Positions 1-13,000 of a stretch of DNA of 64,000 nucleotides are shown piece after piece. The notes below the pieces were generated by a model that made no database searches, had not been told where the DNA came from, and worked only from the letters and a program-made list of their open reading frames with translations. The DNA is from Strix aluco (lineage: Eukaryota; Chordata; Aves; Strigiformes; Strigidae), in the NCBI RefSeq assembly GCF_031877795.1, contig NC_133934.1, positions 105,278,610 through 105,342,609 on the forward strand, written 5' to 3'. Position 1 is the stretch's first letter. Each line of letters begins with the position of its first letter. A program made the position numbers and the translations under genes.

Positions 1-955
1 AACAATGAAGTTTTAATTACATTTTAAAACCATCTATTAAAAATGGTAGCTTAATTGTAATTAGTTTGTAGTGGGTGCAAACTCAATACTTACTAAGTTC
101 CAAAATACTGCATTTAGAGAATTGAACCTAAAAGCATCTTGCTCTTTTTTTTCCTTTATTGTGTAGGACATACCGAATTAAACCTTATGAAATGAAAACA
201 CTACCACTTTAATTCAAATTAAAGCCTGTAATTAGCTATTACTTTCATAGGTAACAGCCAACAGAGTAGCCATCACATTTGAATGTACTGTACTTTGTTA
301 TTTGAGTGCTGAAATGCTCTGTAAAACTCCTTATTTTTCAGTTTTTGATAGTCCTTTAAACTGACTTTTTGTGCTAGTGTGTTTTCCAAAGTGATTGTAA
401 GTCTGTCCCATAAAGATACTCAAACTTACTTGAAACTTTCTGTTTCTTGGCGAGGCATATGAATAGTAAATAGGAGAAGAAACATGACTGATTTTCATTT
501 GGAAAGATAAGGTAGTTTGACAAATCTGAGTTAAGGCTACTCAGCAAGACCTTGTGTGCATAAATCTGCAAGAGTATATGATGGTACTGATTTTACTGCT
601 TTAGTAGAATAATTACAATAAATGAAAATTTATGTTGTGAATTACAAAACTGCATTGTTTTCAAAGCTACAATTTGGAGCAAAGTCTAGATACATGCTCA
701 GAGCTGCATTTTGTGACAGAGAGTATAGTTGCTGGTTTCCCATCAAAATGAGCAATACTGCTTCTCAATTTGTATAATTTATTGAAATATATTAACATTA
801 TTGCTTATATTATTAAATCAACATAGGATCAAAGGTTTTTAAAGACTTTTCATATACTAAAATATCTCAAATATTTTTTGCATTTTGTACAATTTTGTAT
901 GTACATTTTTGTAAATTGTGCATTGTCCCAATATACTTATCTCTAAATTTCACAG
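1..955 (+). other. MIA2: MIA2 intron (partial)
   Basis: AT-rich intronic sequence ending in a normal acceptor (cacag at 951-955). I see no coding exon, RNA gene or clear repeat in it. Confidence 0.7.
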
Positions 956-1094
956 AACGTATAGAAAACCTTCAAAGTCAACAAGCTTCTTTGCAGTCTG
1001 AAAATGAACGTTTTGAAGGTGAAGTTCAAAAGCTTCAGCAGAAACTTAAAGTAATGACTGAGCTTTACCAAGAAAATGAAATGAAACTACACAG
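956..1094 (+). CDS. MIA2: MIA2 coding exon, coiled coil
   Basis: 139 nt, entered in phase 1 and left in phase 2. It encodes [19 protein letters not shown] and continues to ENEMKLHR, a near match to human cTAGE5 coiled coil. Acceptor cacag, donor gtgctg. Confidence 0.95.
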
Positions 1095-4000
1095 GTGCTG
1101 GTTCCTCTTTTTATATTCAATGCTTACTGTTTGATTTGAATGCAGCAATTTGATTTGGGGGGCTGAAAAGTGTTGAAAATTTGAATACTGCTTTCCAGAG
1201 TTTTCTGAATTTTGAAGACCCTGTTATGTTACACCTTCATGTACTTTTGTGATCACAGTAGTTTTATAGAAATTGTTTCCATGAAAGTAGTGGTATATTA
1301 TTTTAGGACTTTTGCACAAGAAAGTACAGAAACAAAGATAAAATAAGTAGTAACAAATTTTTAATCTATGAAATAAGGTGGGTAAATTTGGAAAGCTTGA
1401 TTTTACATTTTTTAAAAAATTAAATACTGCGTAATACAGCTGTCAAGGTTGCTGAAAGAAAGATAATCAGCTGCTTTAACTGTGAGGTATATTTTATATA
1501 GTAAAGAGAGCTAGTAATGTCAGCAGAGGAGCGATGCTATATATAAAACTAAGCTGAGAGTTAAAACATAGGCAAGCCTAACTGTTATCAGTAAGCAACA
1601 TAGAACCCCTGTGAATCAGGCTTTCCTCACCAAGAAGGGTAGAATATGAGGGCTGTATTATCTGCCTTACAGTCAGGATGATAGTAGGGATTATGACTTA
1701 CTGACTGAAATCAGAAATTTGTTAAGGACTAGAAGTGAAGTTGATTGGGATGGAATGGGGCATGTAGTAACCTTCAGAAGTGTGTGTGTGGAGCAGGGAG
1801 GGAGCAGGAGGCATGATTTTAGGGCATGATGGTAAAATGACAGTTTTACTAGCCAGAAATTATTTCTTCAAGGAGCAGACATAATCTTGAAGGCAGCAAG
1901 AGAAGCAGCCCAAGTCTTGTTCCTGTAGTGAGCATAATAATCTGCTCTGTAGTATATAGATTTGTATAGGTATTTGACATCCTTGTAGATTCAACAAAAC
2001 CTAGAAATCCACTACATTAACGTTTGATTTAAAAAAGGGGGGGGCGGGCGGGGAGTGGGAAGGAACCTATTAAAAAGAAGCTATGATGGGCAGCCAGAAA
2101 GGAAAAATGTTTGCAGACTGTGTGGATGGTATTTAAAAATACCACACTGAAGCTCAGCAAATGTATGCTGCTTGTTAAAGATTTTGGAAAAGCGAAAAGG
2201 AGTGGGGAGAAGCTGGCGTAATGAAATAGCAGAAAAAAAGAAGCTATTAGTGTTAGCAAGGCATCTTTTAAAAAGCTAGGTGTGTTCAAACAAGGGAAAT
2301 AGAAAAGTGGGAAATGAAGGTTGAGTAGAAAAGAAGTTTAAGTTGTTCAAAAGATCCATGGTTTAGATAGTTTGCTTGCTAAGGACTGCTGTTTACAGGG
2401 AAATGACCAACCGGTTCATGCGTTCAGGGCTGTATGCAGCAGTAGTATCCATGTATGTTCTGCAGAATTACCTTGTGCATAGTCTCTGGTCTGGAGTATG
2501 GGTTTTCTCTTCTGTAGTACCGAATAAGGCATTAAAAAAAAGAGGGACCTGGAAGGAATTTTTATTTTAATAACTATTTTTTTAATAGCTAATAACAACC
2601 TTTTTCTTTGCCAGAAAATTATTTTAAAATGTAAACAAGTACCAGAACAAATTACTGAACGTTAGTGTAGTTTGGTTTTTAGTTTGTTTGATTTGATATG
2701 TGGCTGCTATTTTTTTTTTTTTTCTTTCTCCCTTCCCTGCCCCAAATAGAACTATTCTTTGGGAATATGGATTGTCTTCCAGATTTCCTTTTAGGAATAG
2801 TGGTAATCTAATTGTTCCATATAGAACAGTTAATGAACAGAATGAACTACTATGAATACAAACTAGTCCTACTTTTGCCACTTCATCTGTTGCCTGTAAA
2901 ACTTCTATCTGGATGAATATCAGGTATTCATCACGACTAAATAAGTGGAGGAGCTTTTCTTGACAGACCAGCTACACAATTGTTGACTTGAAACAGAATT
3001 AACCATAGTTTTTGAACTTCCTTAAAGGAAGCTGACAGTAGAAGAGAGAGAACGCCTACAGAAGGAAGAAAAGCTTTCTAAAGTAGATGAAAAAATTAAT
3101 CATGCTGCTGAAGAACTAAACAGCTACAGGTAACTACAGATTTTAGTTGCTGTAATCGCTTGTTCCAAAGTGAACAAAATGCCTTAGAGAATTAACAAAA
3201 ACACAAGCATAAATGAATGTATTTTCTTCCATTTTCTTTGTTTTGTGTGTGTTACATGCTAGTTTGTGTGTAATACATACTACGGGATTTTTTGCTTTGT
3301 TAAAACATTTTGAGTATGGAAGATCATTAGCAACGTTTCTTTCATGAGAAGACTAGTTATATTGACATGTTAGCTTTAATGAAATGGTAAAAGTGAGTCT
3401 CTAATCTAGTTCCCTTTACTGAATGGAGATAAAAATATGAACTTAAGAGAATGTTGTGAAATAAATGCAATGTTCAGTTTCCTGTATAGATCCTAACATA
3501 TTTATGCTGTATAGTTACAGTATTCTATTTCTGTATCTCTTAAGCTTGTCAAATAGTACTGTTGTTTAGAAGTTCTTTACTAAAATACCATGATGTGGGA
3601 ATATTTTCTGTAGTTGTTTCTGTGTGCCTCTGCTTTGTTTCTCAAACTATGGCATAATTCTTCAATCTGTAATGTATATTCCCCATCTTCCTTCAACGTT
3701 TGTGGGAGTATCGACTCTGAATGAATGATATTGATCAACAATGCTTCTGAAGAATTAGATTAATTCTTTCTCTAGAATGTAAAGTTCTTGTAGACATGAT
3801 TCAATATTCATGCAGGAAGACAGAATTCACCCTTTTTGATTTTCTCAGAACGTGAACTTTGTAGACATCTTAATTTAAAAGAGAATATTAATATTGCAAA
3901 TGGAGTATAACTAAACATGCTGAGCAAGTGTAGAACCTAGAGAGGCTGTGCACAGCAGAGCTGGCAGCAAAGGTGGTGTAATACTTTCTGTGGTCTTGAA

Positions 4001-7000
4001 ATAACTTTTGTGTGAGTGACTGTCCCTCGGGACTGACTGTGGTAGCCTGTGACAGTGTGATGCTCCAGCCCCATTGGTAACATTTGCTGGGCTGGGTGAG
4101 GCTGGCTGTGAGGACATACGTGGAGGGATATACTTTATGTTGGAAACATATTGCAGACCACTGAAAAGTTGAGGAGATTTTGGGGGTTTTGGTTCTGTTC
4201 TTTTGTTTACATTCCTGTTTGCACCAATCTAGGGCCTAGAATTTCCACTGCTACTGTAATTTTTATGTATCCCATGGGCCTAAGTGACAACACTGTCTTT
4301 TGAATAAAAATTCTTAATTATACCTTGTGTTTACCACTGCGTTTACTGTATTTGAAATTAGTTTCCTCCATGTTTTATTACAATATCATAAATCCTAATT
4401 TTGTTACAGACAGAGAGCAAAAGATCTTGAAGAAGAGCTAGAAAGAACCATTCGTTCTTACCAGAATCAGGTATGTGTTTTGTGTTATTATCTATGCCAA
4501 GTAGGAGGGATGTTACTGCAACTGAAATGCTACTTTCAGCTACGTTGTGATACTGTATTTGACTCCGTTCAGGTGTTTTTTTGCCTTTTGCCTTGTTTGG
4601 ACTTTCTCATTATAAATTATCCACACACATTAAACTTACAAATAAGAGCACATATTCAGTCTTAAGTTTTCTTTTTTAGGTGAATAATGGTCTAATGAAT
4701 CTCTCTTTCACAGATTACTTCACATGAGAAAAAAGCTCATGATAATTGGGTAAGTTCCAAATACTGAATTTTCTGAACTTTGTGTGTCTTCCTCTTCTGT
4801 GATTTGAATAGCTTGCTTTATCATTTTTTTGTTTATTAAAAACAGATAATCAAAATTAGCCTGTCACCTTTAAACATATAGATTTCTTGCAGAAATACAC
4901 AAAAGCATGTTAAAAATATTTCTATCATATAATAGTTGGAATAATTAAGCTGGATACCTGTGAGCCCAGTAGAATGATATTACAATATTATTTGCTATAG
5001 CAATAAATCTGCAGGAATAATATGTTACCATTTAACAAGTGTGTGACACTTTGCTAATAATAAAAGCTCTTGGCCTTGTTTCAATGCCATCTTAATATTT
5101 TCCCTGGATGTACTTCATTCCTTTTATCTACTAACAGAAGACGATATGTCCTGTGAGAACAGTATGTTCCATTGACAGATTCCTAAGCATGTTGCAACAA
5201 AATCCATTTTTACCTTTTTTTCCCCAAACAGGAAACTTTAAAATATCTCCTGACTAATACATTCTTCAGTTTCACAGAATAGTCTGTATAAGATAGAATC
5301 CTGTTAAAAGCTATTGCACTTCATGGTCATAATTTTACAGTTTTTTAACTATATGATTTTAAAACAAAACTCCAGTAAATAAATTTTGAGACTTTAAATC
5401 TTGTACATATGTTGTAGAATTTCATTTCTGCAGTTTTAAAAACCTTCAGGAAAGCCATATCATTCCTCAAAAATTTGGTAGTAGAGCTGCTAATGTCATT
5501 TGGTGACATCTGTGAGGCTCTGTTTCATATGCTTTATACATGACTCATAACTTGTGAAAATACAATCCACACACTTCAGATAGAAAAAAAATTTCTTGGA
5601 TCTAGGATGTGACACACTTATGAACCATTTAATTAATAAATAGCAGTATCTAAGCATCTGATTTTTGTCCCTCCCCAAAGCTGACGGCCCGAGCAGCTGA
5701 AAGACACCTCAATGATATAAAAAAAGAAAATGCACATAACAGACAAAAGTAAGTGCAATCCTGATCTAATTCTAAACAAATGCAATTCAGCATGTGAGTA
5801 TGTTTTGAATTTATGCAATTTAGTATTTTCTAGACCTATATTGATCAGCTGTGGGCCAAACTGGGGGGGAGAGTGCGGTGTTCATTGGGGTTCTGAAAGA
5901 AAGGGAGTCATTTGAGCATCCTGTAATGATAATGTGCAAGAAAGTAAGAACTTAACTATGTGAAGTATTGAAATACTTCAGGAAGGAGGCAGAATGTACT
6001 ACTAGAACTCAAAGATTTTGGGTGTTTGGTTTGGGTGTGTTTGTTTTAAATAGGTGTCAACCAGATGTCATGGTTACCTAATGATTTTACAGCTTATCTC
6101 CAGAAGTTAATACTGAGCTAATAGATCAGGTGGTGGTGGTGGTTGAGAGGAACCTTTAGGTGTGAGATTAACTTAATACTTGTAATGCAATTTAGAATAC
6201 TCAAGAGAGTAATGTCATGCTAGGAATTGTGACATCTAACATGCCACTCCAACTTCTGAATTACAGTTTAAATACAGCAGCATAGAGAAATACTTCAATG
6301 AATTCTTAAGTTCAGAGTTCTGTGGCATCCTTTATCTTGTTTCTTTTTATTTAAGGAATGAAATACCTTGCTTTGTTAACCCTTTAAGTAGAAAGCCTAG
6401 CAGTAAACAGTGTGGTCCAGTAAAACTTTTGCACTTCTTAGTTATTTACTACTTTTTTTGTTGTTTATTTGCAGATTAACTGAAACAGAATTTAAACTTG
6501 ACCTTTTAGAAAAAGATCCTTATGCTCTTGATGTTCCAGTTAGACCATTTGGCAGAGGTACAGTATTGAATTGTAAAATAGAGCTTAACTGTTTTGGTTT
6601 ATGGTTTTGTTTCCCAAGACCACACATATGTGATTGTTTGAAAACTACCTTGGCCATGTGTATGTACAAATAACAGTCATTTTAAAAAAATAATTGGGTC
6701 ATAAGTGACTCTTGGTCATGTCGAGTATTTTGTTGAAACTAAGAGTGCTTGTACTAGCAATGAGAGTAGACTGGGAATAAAATACACATGGAATTAGACC
6801 ACAGTTTTAATTTCACTTATGCAATTAAGTTTTAAACTTCACCTGAGAAGTTAATTACTTTATGCAGTTTGCTAAACTAAATGTTGTGAACTTGAGTATT
6901 TTGTTTTAACTGTTCCAGAGCATTCCCCATATGGACCCTCACCAATGGGCCGGCCTTCATCTGAAACAAGAGCTTTTCTTTCCCCTCCAACTTTATTGGA

Positions 7001-10000
7001 GGGTCCTTTAAGGCTTTCACCTATGCTTCCAGGTGGAGGAGGAGGAAGAGGTACAATTCTTAAACTTGAAAATGTATCTATTCTGGATTTCTCTCTCCTC
7101 TACTAGAAACCTGTCACACCTTTTCCTCTTGCTGGTGACAAAAAGTATTAAAAAAAGCCAATTCAATATAAACAGTTAATTGGAAAAACTCTTCCTGTTT
7201 TTCAACTTGCTTCTAAAGCTGTCTGATGTGTAACAGTACAATGGAAAATTTAGTTGTTACTAGGAGGTTGGTCAGTGGATTCACTTTAGAAGCATAGATT
7301 GAGAAAAGTGAAAAGCCAAAATTGATCAGTCTTGGTTTATTTCTTGAAAAAATGGGGTTCTGCTGATATAAACTTACAATTTTAAAGTGAACAAGAGTTG
7401 TTAGTTTTATGAAGAAATAATATTGCCACTTTAATCTCATTGGTCTACAGTAAGTGAGAGAAGGAGAGGGTACCTGCATTGTCAAAAACATGAGCTAGCT
7501 TTATTGGGGGTCATGATACTAGAAGGTCACTGGTTCAGTAAATTGTTATCCTCCCTTTGTTCTAAATTTGAGGTAGTCATTATATATGGAGACAGTTTCT
7601 TCTCAAGTGATAAAAGGGACCAGTAAAGTTGTGCATAAGGAGTAGAATTCAGAGATTGAGGAGTAGGTGAAAGCAAGCCATGGTGTCTTGGGTTGTAAGG
7701 GAAGAAAACCACTGTTTCTTCATATTTTTGATGTTGATGGAAATAGTGTAGATAAATGCTAGAGTGGAGTTCAGCATCTGTTACAGGTAATAAAGAAGCT
7801 ACTATTTAATTTACTACTACTGTTACACCCGTTGCAACCTGTACTTATTTCATGAGAAATATGTCTAAATGTCTCTTCTATAAGGATTTCACTAATTAGT
7901 ATTGATTTTTAAAAGACCAGCATGAACTATTTACTTTAGTTCTTTGTAAAAAGCACATCCAGGTGCATATGACAGTTAATTGATTTTTCGAAGTCGGAAG
8001 AGCTTGAGATTGAATGTTCAGCTGTAGCTATATGACACACAAGCAAAATCATACTTCACAATTTATTTGTATAAAGACAGTAAATAATGAAACTGAGCTG
8101 TCCAATGTATCTTTAAATTGTAGCTCAGTTGTTGCTGGTGAGGAAGAGTAAAAACTGGATTTCAGGATGCAGTATTAGCAAGGAAAGAAACTATGCAAAG
8201 GCATGACTACTGCCCATTTCACAATGGAGCACTAATGTAACTTGGGCAGATTAAACAAATGATGTGTTTAATTGCTCTGTAGCTTGCATTATTTATAGTG
8301 CTCATCTTACTTTGCACAAGACATGAAATGGCTTCATATTTTAGGTTGGATTTTAGGATAGAGAATTAGAGAATGATACCAGAATTCAATATTTCTGTCA
8401 TTTTTCAGACCAAATCTTTTAAAGAAAGCTTGCAACCTAAAATCACTCATTGTTACAGTTTCTTTTGCACTTGGTTATGTGTTGATGTGGTCTTCTCTTA
8501 TTTTTTTTTTCTGGTTCTTTCTAATTCTTTATTTAAGAAGAGTGTTGAATGTAATGTGGATATTTCCTTACGATGAGGGTATTAACTTCCAGTGTACTAA
8601 TTTTTAGTTTGATTAGCAGCAGGATTTTTAGCACTGAGAAGATTTATCATGAGGGCACTAGTTCCTGTGATTTGAGTGAACCAAAAATATTTAAATGATT
8701 TTTTTTTTAAAAAAAAATTGCAGGTACTCTTAGATTGCACTCTCGTTGAACTAAGACTTTTTCTCTCCAAACAAACCTTTTAAACACTTGTGGTAAACAT
8801 AACAGCAAACAACTGGAGAGTCCTGTGGAGCCATGCGCCTCTCGTATCTTGACAGTGTTGGCATTCCATGATGTATTTTACTATTTTCAGATTTAACGAA
8901 GAAAGCCATAATAGAGGATTTAAAATACCTGGGTAAATAACTATCTGATTTCTTTGGTTAGGATCCAGAGGACCAACTGCCATGTACGATGCTGGTAACG
9001 AAAGAGGAGAGCTGAGTTCTGATAGATTAACTGATCCCCACAGACCACCATCAGATACTGGATCCCTGTCTCCTCCATGGGACAGAGAACGCAGGATAAT
9101 TCTGCCTCCACCAGGTATAAAAATCTGCTTAGCTACTGTATCTATGGAAAAAAGGAGTTACTGACTTGTAGTGTATATATTTAAGTATTTTTTTCTTAAA
9201 AATATGAAATGTTTTCTTGGAACTGCATGTGCAACTGCGCTGGAAAGGTTTTTTTAATAGTAGATTTTTTTTCCCTTTCTTGAATGGTGTGGTTCACTTG
9301 CACTACTTCTTCTGTGCTATCTTTTAAATATAAATTGGTACTAGCAGTGTGCAATTAACTGTTCAGTTTCATTATTTTACTGGGGGTTTGTTTAGTGCAT
9401 CAAAAGACCTGTCTGGGCTGAATAATTAATAAGAGATCTGAGAAAGTACAAAGTTCTAATGGTACTTTAGCTTTAAATAAATAAAAGCTAACTAATGTTG
9501 AAAAATACTGTGGGGTTTTTTTGTTTTTTTTAAATAATAATGGTACAGGAGTACTGTGGTACAGTCATCCTGTTTGGTACATATTTTCATGTTGTTCTTT
9601 GGTAATAACAAAATCAGTCTTCACTCTTACTTCTTCAGCTAAAATCTGTATTGCACATTATGACTCAAGGAAGACACAGATTAATCAAAGGATACCACTG
9701 ATGTTTCTCAAGTAAACAATGCAGGGAGAGGGACAACCTCCTGTATATCTGTAATAAAGAAGCAAAAATGCTATAAGTTTAAAAAAAAAAAATTAGATAA
9801 AATACACATGTTAAAGTACCTTAATTATGAGATGCAGCAAGCAATATTGTAGTAGCTAGACATCTGTGTGAAAGCCTGATTATAAAACAGTCCGCTGAGG
9901 ATGCATTTCCTCATTTGCCAGATCTGATCTATTGACAGGATACTGCAGACAGGTAGTCTTCTTTCCTTGACCTGAGCTGTGTTCTTACCCCGTCTTTGCA

Positions 10001-13000
10001 CTTGGATCTCATTGATACTGTTCGTCTTGTAGCTGCATGATTGATTGCTAGAGCTGATGCAAGGAAGTTGGTGGAAACACGTTACAGCACTATGAAATGT
10101 AACAGAAAACAGCACTCTTATCTAAGAATGGCTTAAAATGTCTAGTACCTTATTTTGCCCTCAACCTTCATTGCTGTGCTGAACCTTGGTTTCAAGGCGC
10201 CACTGTTTACAACTTAAGTGATCATAACTTTCAAAATTCTACTGTATGTTAAACCAAAAATCAGTCAACTTTCTATTTTGCAGCTCCTTAGAAACATAAG
10301 CTATATTACGTACTTGGCGGGATTCCTGTGTTTGGGTTTTTTTAAGATTTGTTTGCTCACCCTGATTGATAGTCACTTTGGATATCTACAAGAACATAAG
10401 ATATCCAGAGAAATTTGCTGGTCTAAAATTGTATGGAATGGGGAGAATAAATCTTCACTGACCTCTTTTGTGATTTCTTTAATGTTAGGTGAGCCTTACA
10501 CTGATCCAGTTCCTCCTCCTCGAAGACAAGAAAGATTTTTCCCTAATCCTCCAAATACTGGAAGACTTTCTGGACCAGCAGAACTACGAACTTACAATGT
10601 GCAGCCTTTTGATAAAACAGGTAGGAATTGCTTCCATGGAACTATCAAATGGAGAATCGCAGTGTAAGTTGACTATGCGCAGTAAGCCATCGTAAGAGGA
10701 CAACTTAATAGCTACCACCGACCTGATGTTCCATTGTGTAAAAACACCTGCTAGCCTTGATGCAGTCTTTCCCTATTGTCAACAATAGCAGTCTCTTCTG
10801 TCAGGTGGGTGGGATTCAGTGAACAGTAGTCATGAGGTACTTTTTTTGTCCACCTTCACTGTTCTGTATGTTAACCATTCAGGATTGGCCTTAGGTCTGT
10901 TTTGGCCCCTCCCATGAGGCTCACCACAGCATTAAAATATTGCAAACGCTTACTTGCATTCCCATGCCACATTTGATAGGGTTAAGAGTTAGTAAGACCA
11001 AGAGAATAACAGCAAAATTTTCAAATATCCACTGGCTTTGCATACTGAAGTAGAAAGTCCTGAGGTCTCCTCCTTTAAACTGTTTGCCATACTTGCAGCT
11101 TTTTATGGATGACAGTGCCCTCAACTTAATCTCACATTTCAGTGACCCAAGTACCATTTGTTTTAAATTGGCCAATTTTGTAAATTCTAGTTTGTGATAC
11201 TTAGCAGCAGCCAGAAGCTCAGAAGCAAAGTTTTGGTGACTTAAACCTTATCACTGGAACAGTAAGAGCTTAAAGCCTTAATACTTATTAAGCAGTTTTC
11301 ATCCTTATTTAATGCTAGTAAGTCACATGTGTGTGATTCATCAGCTAGGCTGAAGCCATTAAACTTGCAACAGAAACTTTGCTACTCAGTATTCAGTTAC
11401 TCATGTGACTAGTAGTAAGTTACCATGTTTGCCTGGTTTCTGACAATAGGAGAGAGAACCTTTGTTACTTGGTGTCATACTATGAGAACTGGGAATGCTG
11501 CATTGTTTCAGGTTGAAGGTTCAGGCTTTACAGGGAATTGTTCTCTACTGGAAGACAACTTGTTCCTGTACAGTCACTCACCTTCCTACCCTTTTTCCCA
11601 AGCCTCTCTGTGTTTCACTTCTGCTTTCTAATACTTAGTGTTCGACAGAGGTCTGTCTTCTAGCCCTTGGATGCTGACTGAAGGACAGGAGAGGTGCGCT
11701 GTCTTTGCACTCAGTTGTTGCATCCATTTTACCCTTTTCTTCAGCTGCTGGCAAGCAACAATTAAGAAAAAAATTAAAAAGCTGTATTCAGTTCTTGGGC
11801 AGTTCAAAACCTACTTAATGGAAACAGGGTTTTGGATAACCTTGCTGCCAGCATTTAACAGGTCATTAAGCATATGTGAATGTGTCTTTTTAGAGGCATA
11901 TAATCTCACTAGACTTGGGTGAGTCTTTGTAAAAATAGCAAAAAAAACCTTCAACAAATTAAAAAAACACCACTCCATCCAGGACATACCATCTGACTTC
12001 AGAACAGCAACGTGTCTCACAGTACTGAAATCCAAGCTCCAGCTCTAAAGAGTGAGGGAGCTCCGCTTCCTCAGCAAGCTGATCAAAGTGTTACTTAAAG
12101 TGAACAAAATAATACACATTTTGCTAAGCTGAGGTGGATAATTTTACAAAAAGTTTCAACTTGAGGCAGGTACATGGAGCAGGAAACTTATTGTCAGAAA
12201 GAAGGGTTAAAGCTTGACAGAGTTTGCAACCAATTTTACAAGGATTTAAAGTGGAAAGTGATATGCCATGTAAGTATCAAGGCATGAATATTCTCTATGT
12301 GACATAAGCAGTTGAAATGCTTCAGATTGTTAAGTAACAGTATCTGCAGCAAAGGCAGGGCCTTCTTGAAATGTCAAGTAATTTAGATTTTTGGAAATGA
12401 CCTATCTGTTCATTGAGAAAAGAGCTCTTTGCTTCAAAGGAGAAGAAATAAAACATGTAGATGAAAAAAATGTCGCTTGTTAGAAGTACTGTTTCAGTCT
12501 TGTGCTTTTTAATATTATTGTCTTTATTCAGGCAGAAGTGTAAGAAAGCAGTATTTTTCAAATCTTGGGTTTGTTTTTTCTGGTTGGGGTTTTTTGTTTT
12601 GTTTTTTTTTGTTTGTTTTTAACGAAGGAGTATGTTTAGTGTCTATATTTAGTATATTTATATCCAGTTAGAATCTCCTCTGACAATTCCCTTTAAGAAT
12701 TTTCTCCAGTTGTTACTGAAAATACTTGTTCTCAGGGAAGTGTAAAGGTAAAAACACTGAAGTTCCTATTTATCTCTTAATTTACAGAGTACAGCGAATT
12801 GGAGGATGATTATTTCTGAACGCTCATCCTGAACTGATGTAGTTCTGAAAGTCTCAATGTTTAGCAGGGAAAGAAGGAATTGGGTTTTGTCAGATTTGAA
12901 TAGGATTGCTGTTGAGTTCCTTGCCAAGAGTGTATCATAGTGCAGTCATTCCCAGAGTTGGGCTTACCAAAAAAATAAAGTATTAGCAGGAGGGAGGGGA

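Noticed and set aside
10218-10667. 149-codon plus-strand frame
   Set aside because: Only 10489-10620 is MIA2 coding sequence. The upstream part is intron read in frame by chance.
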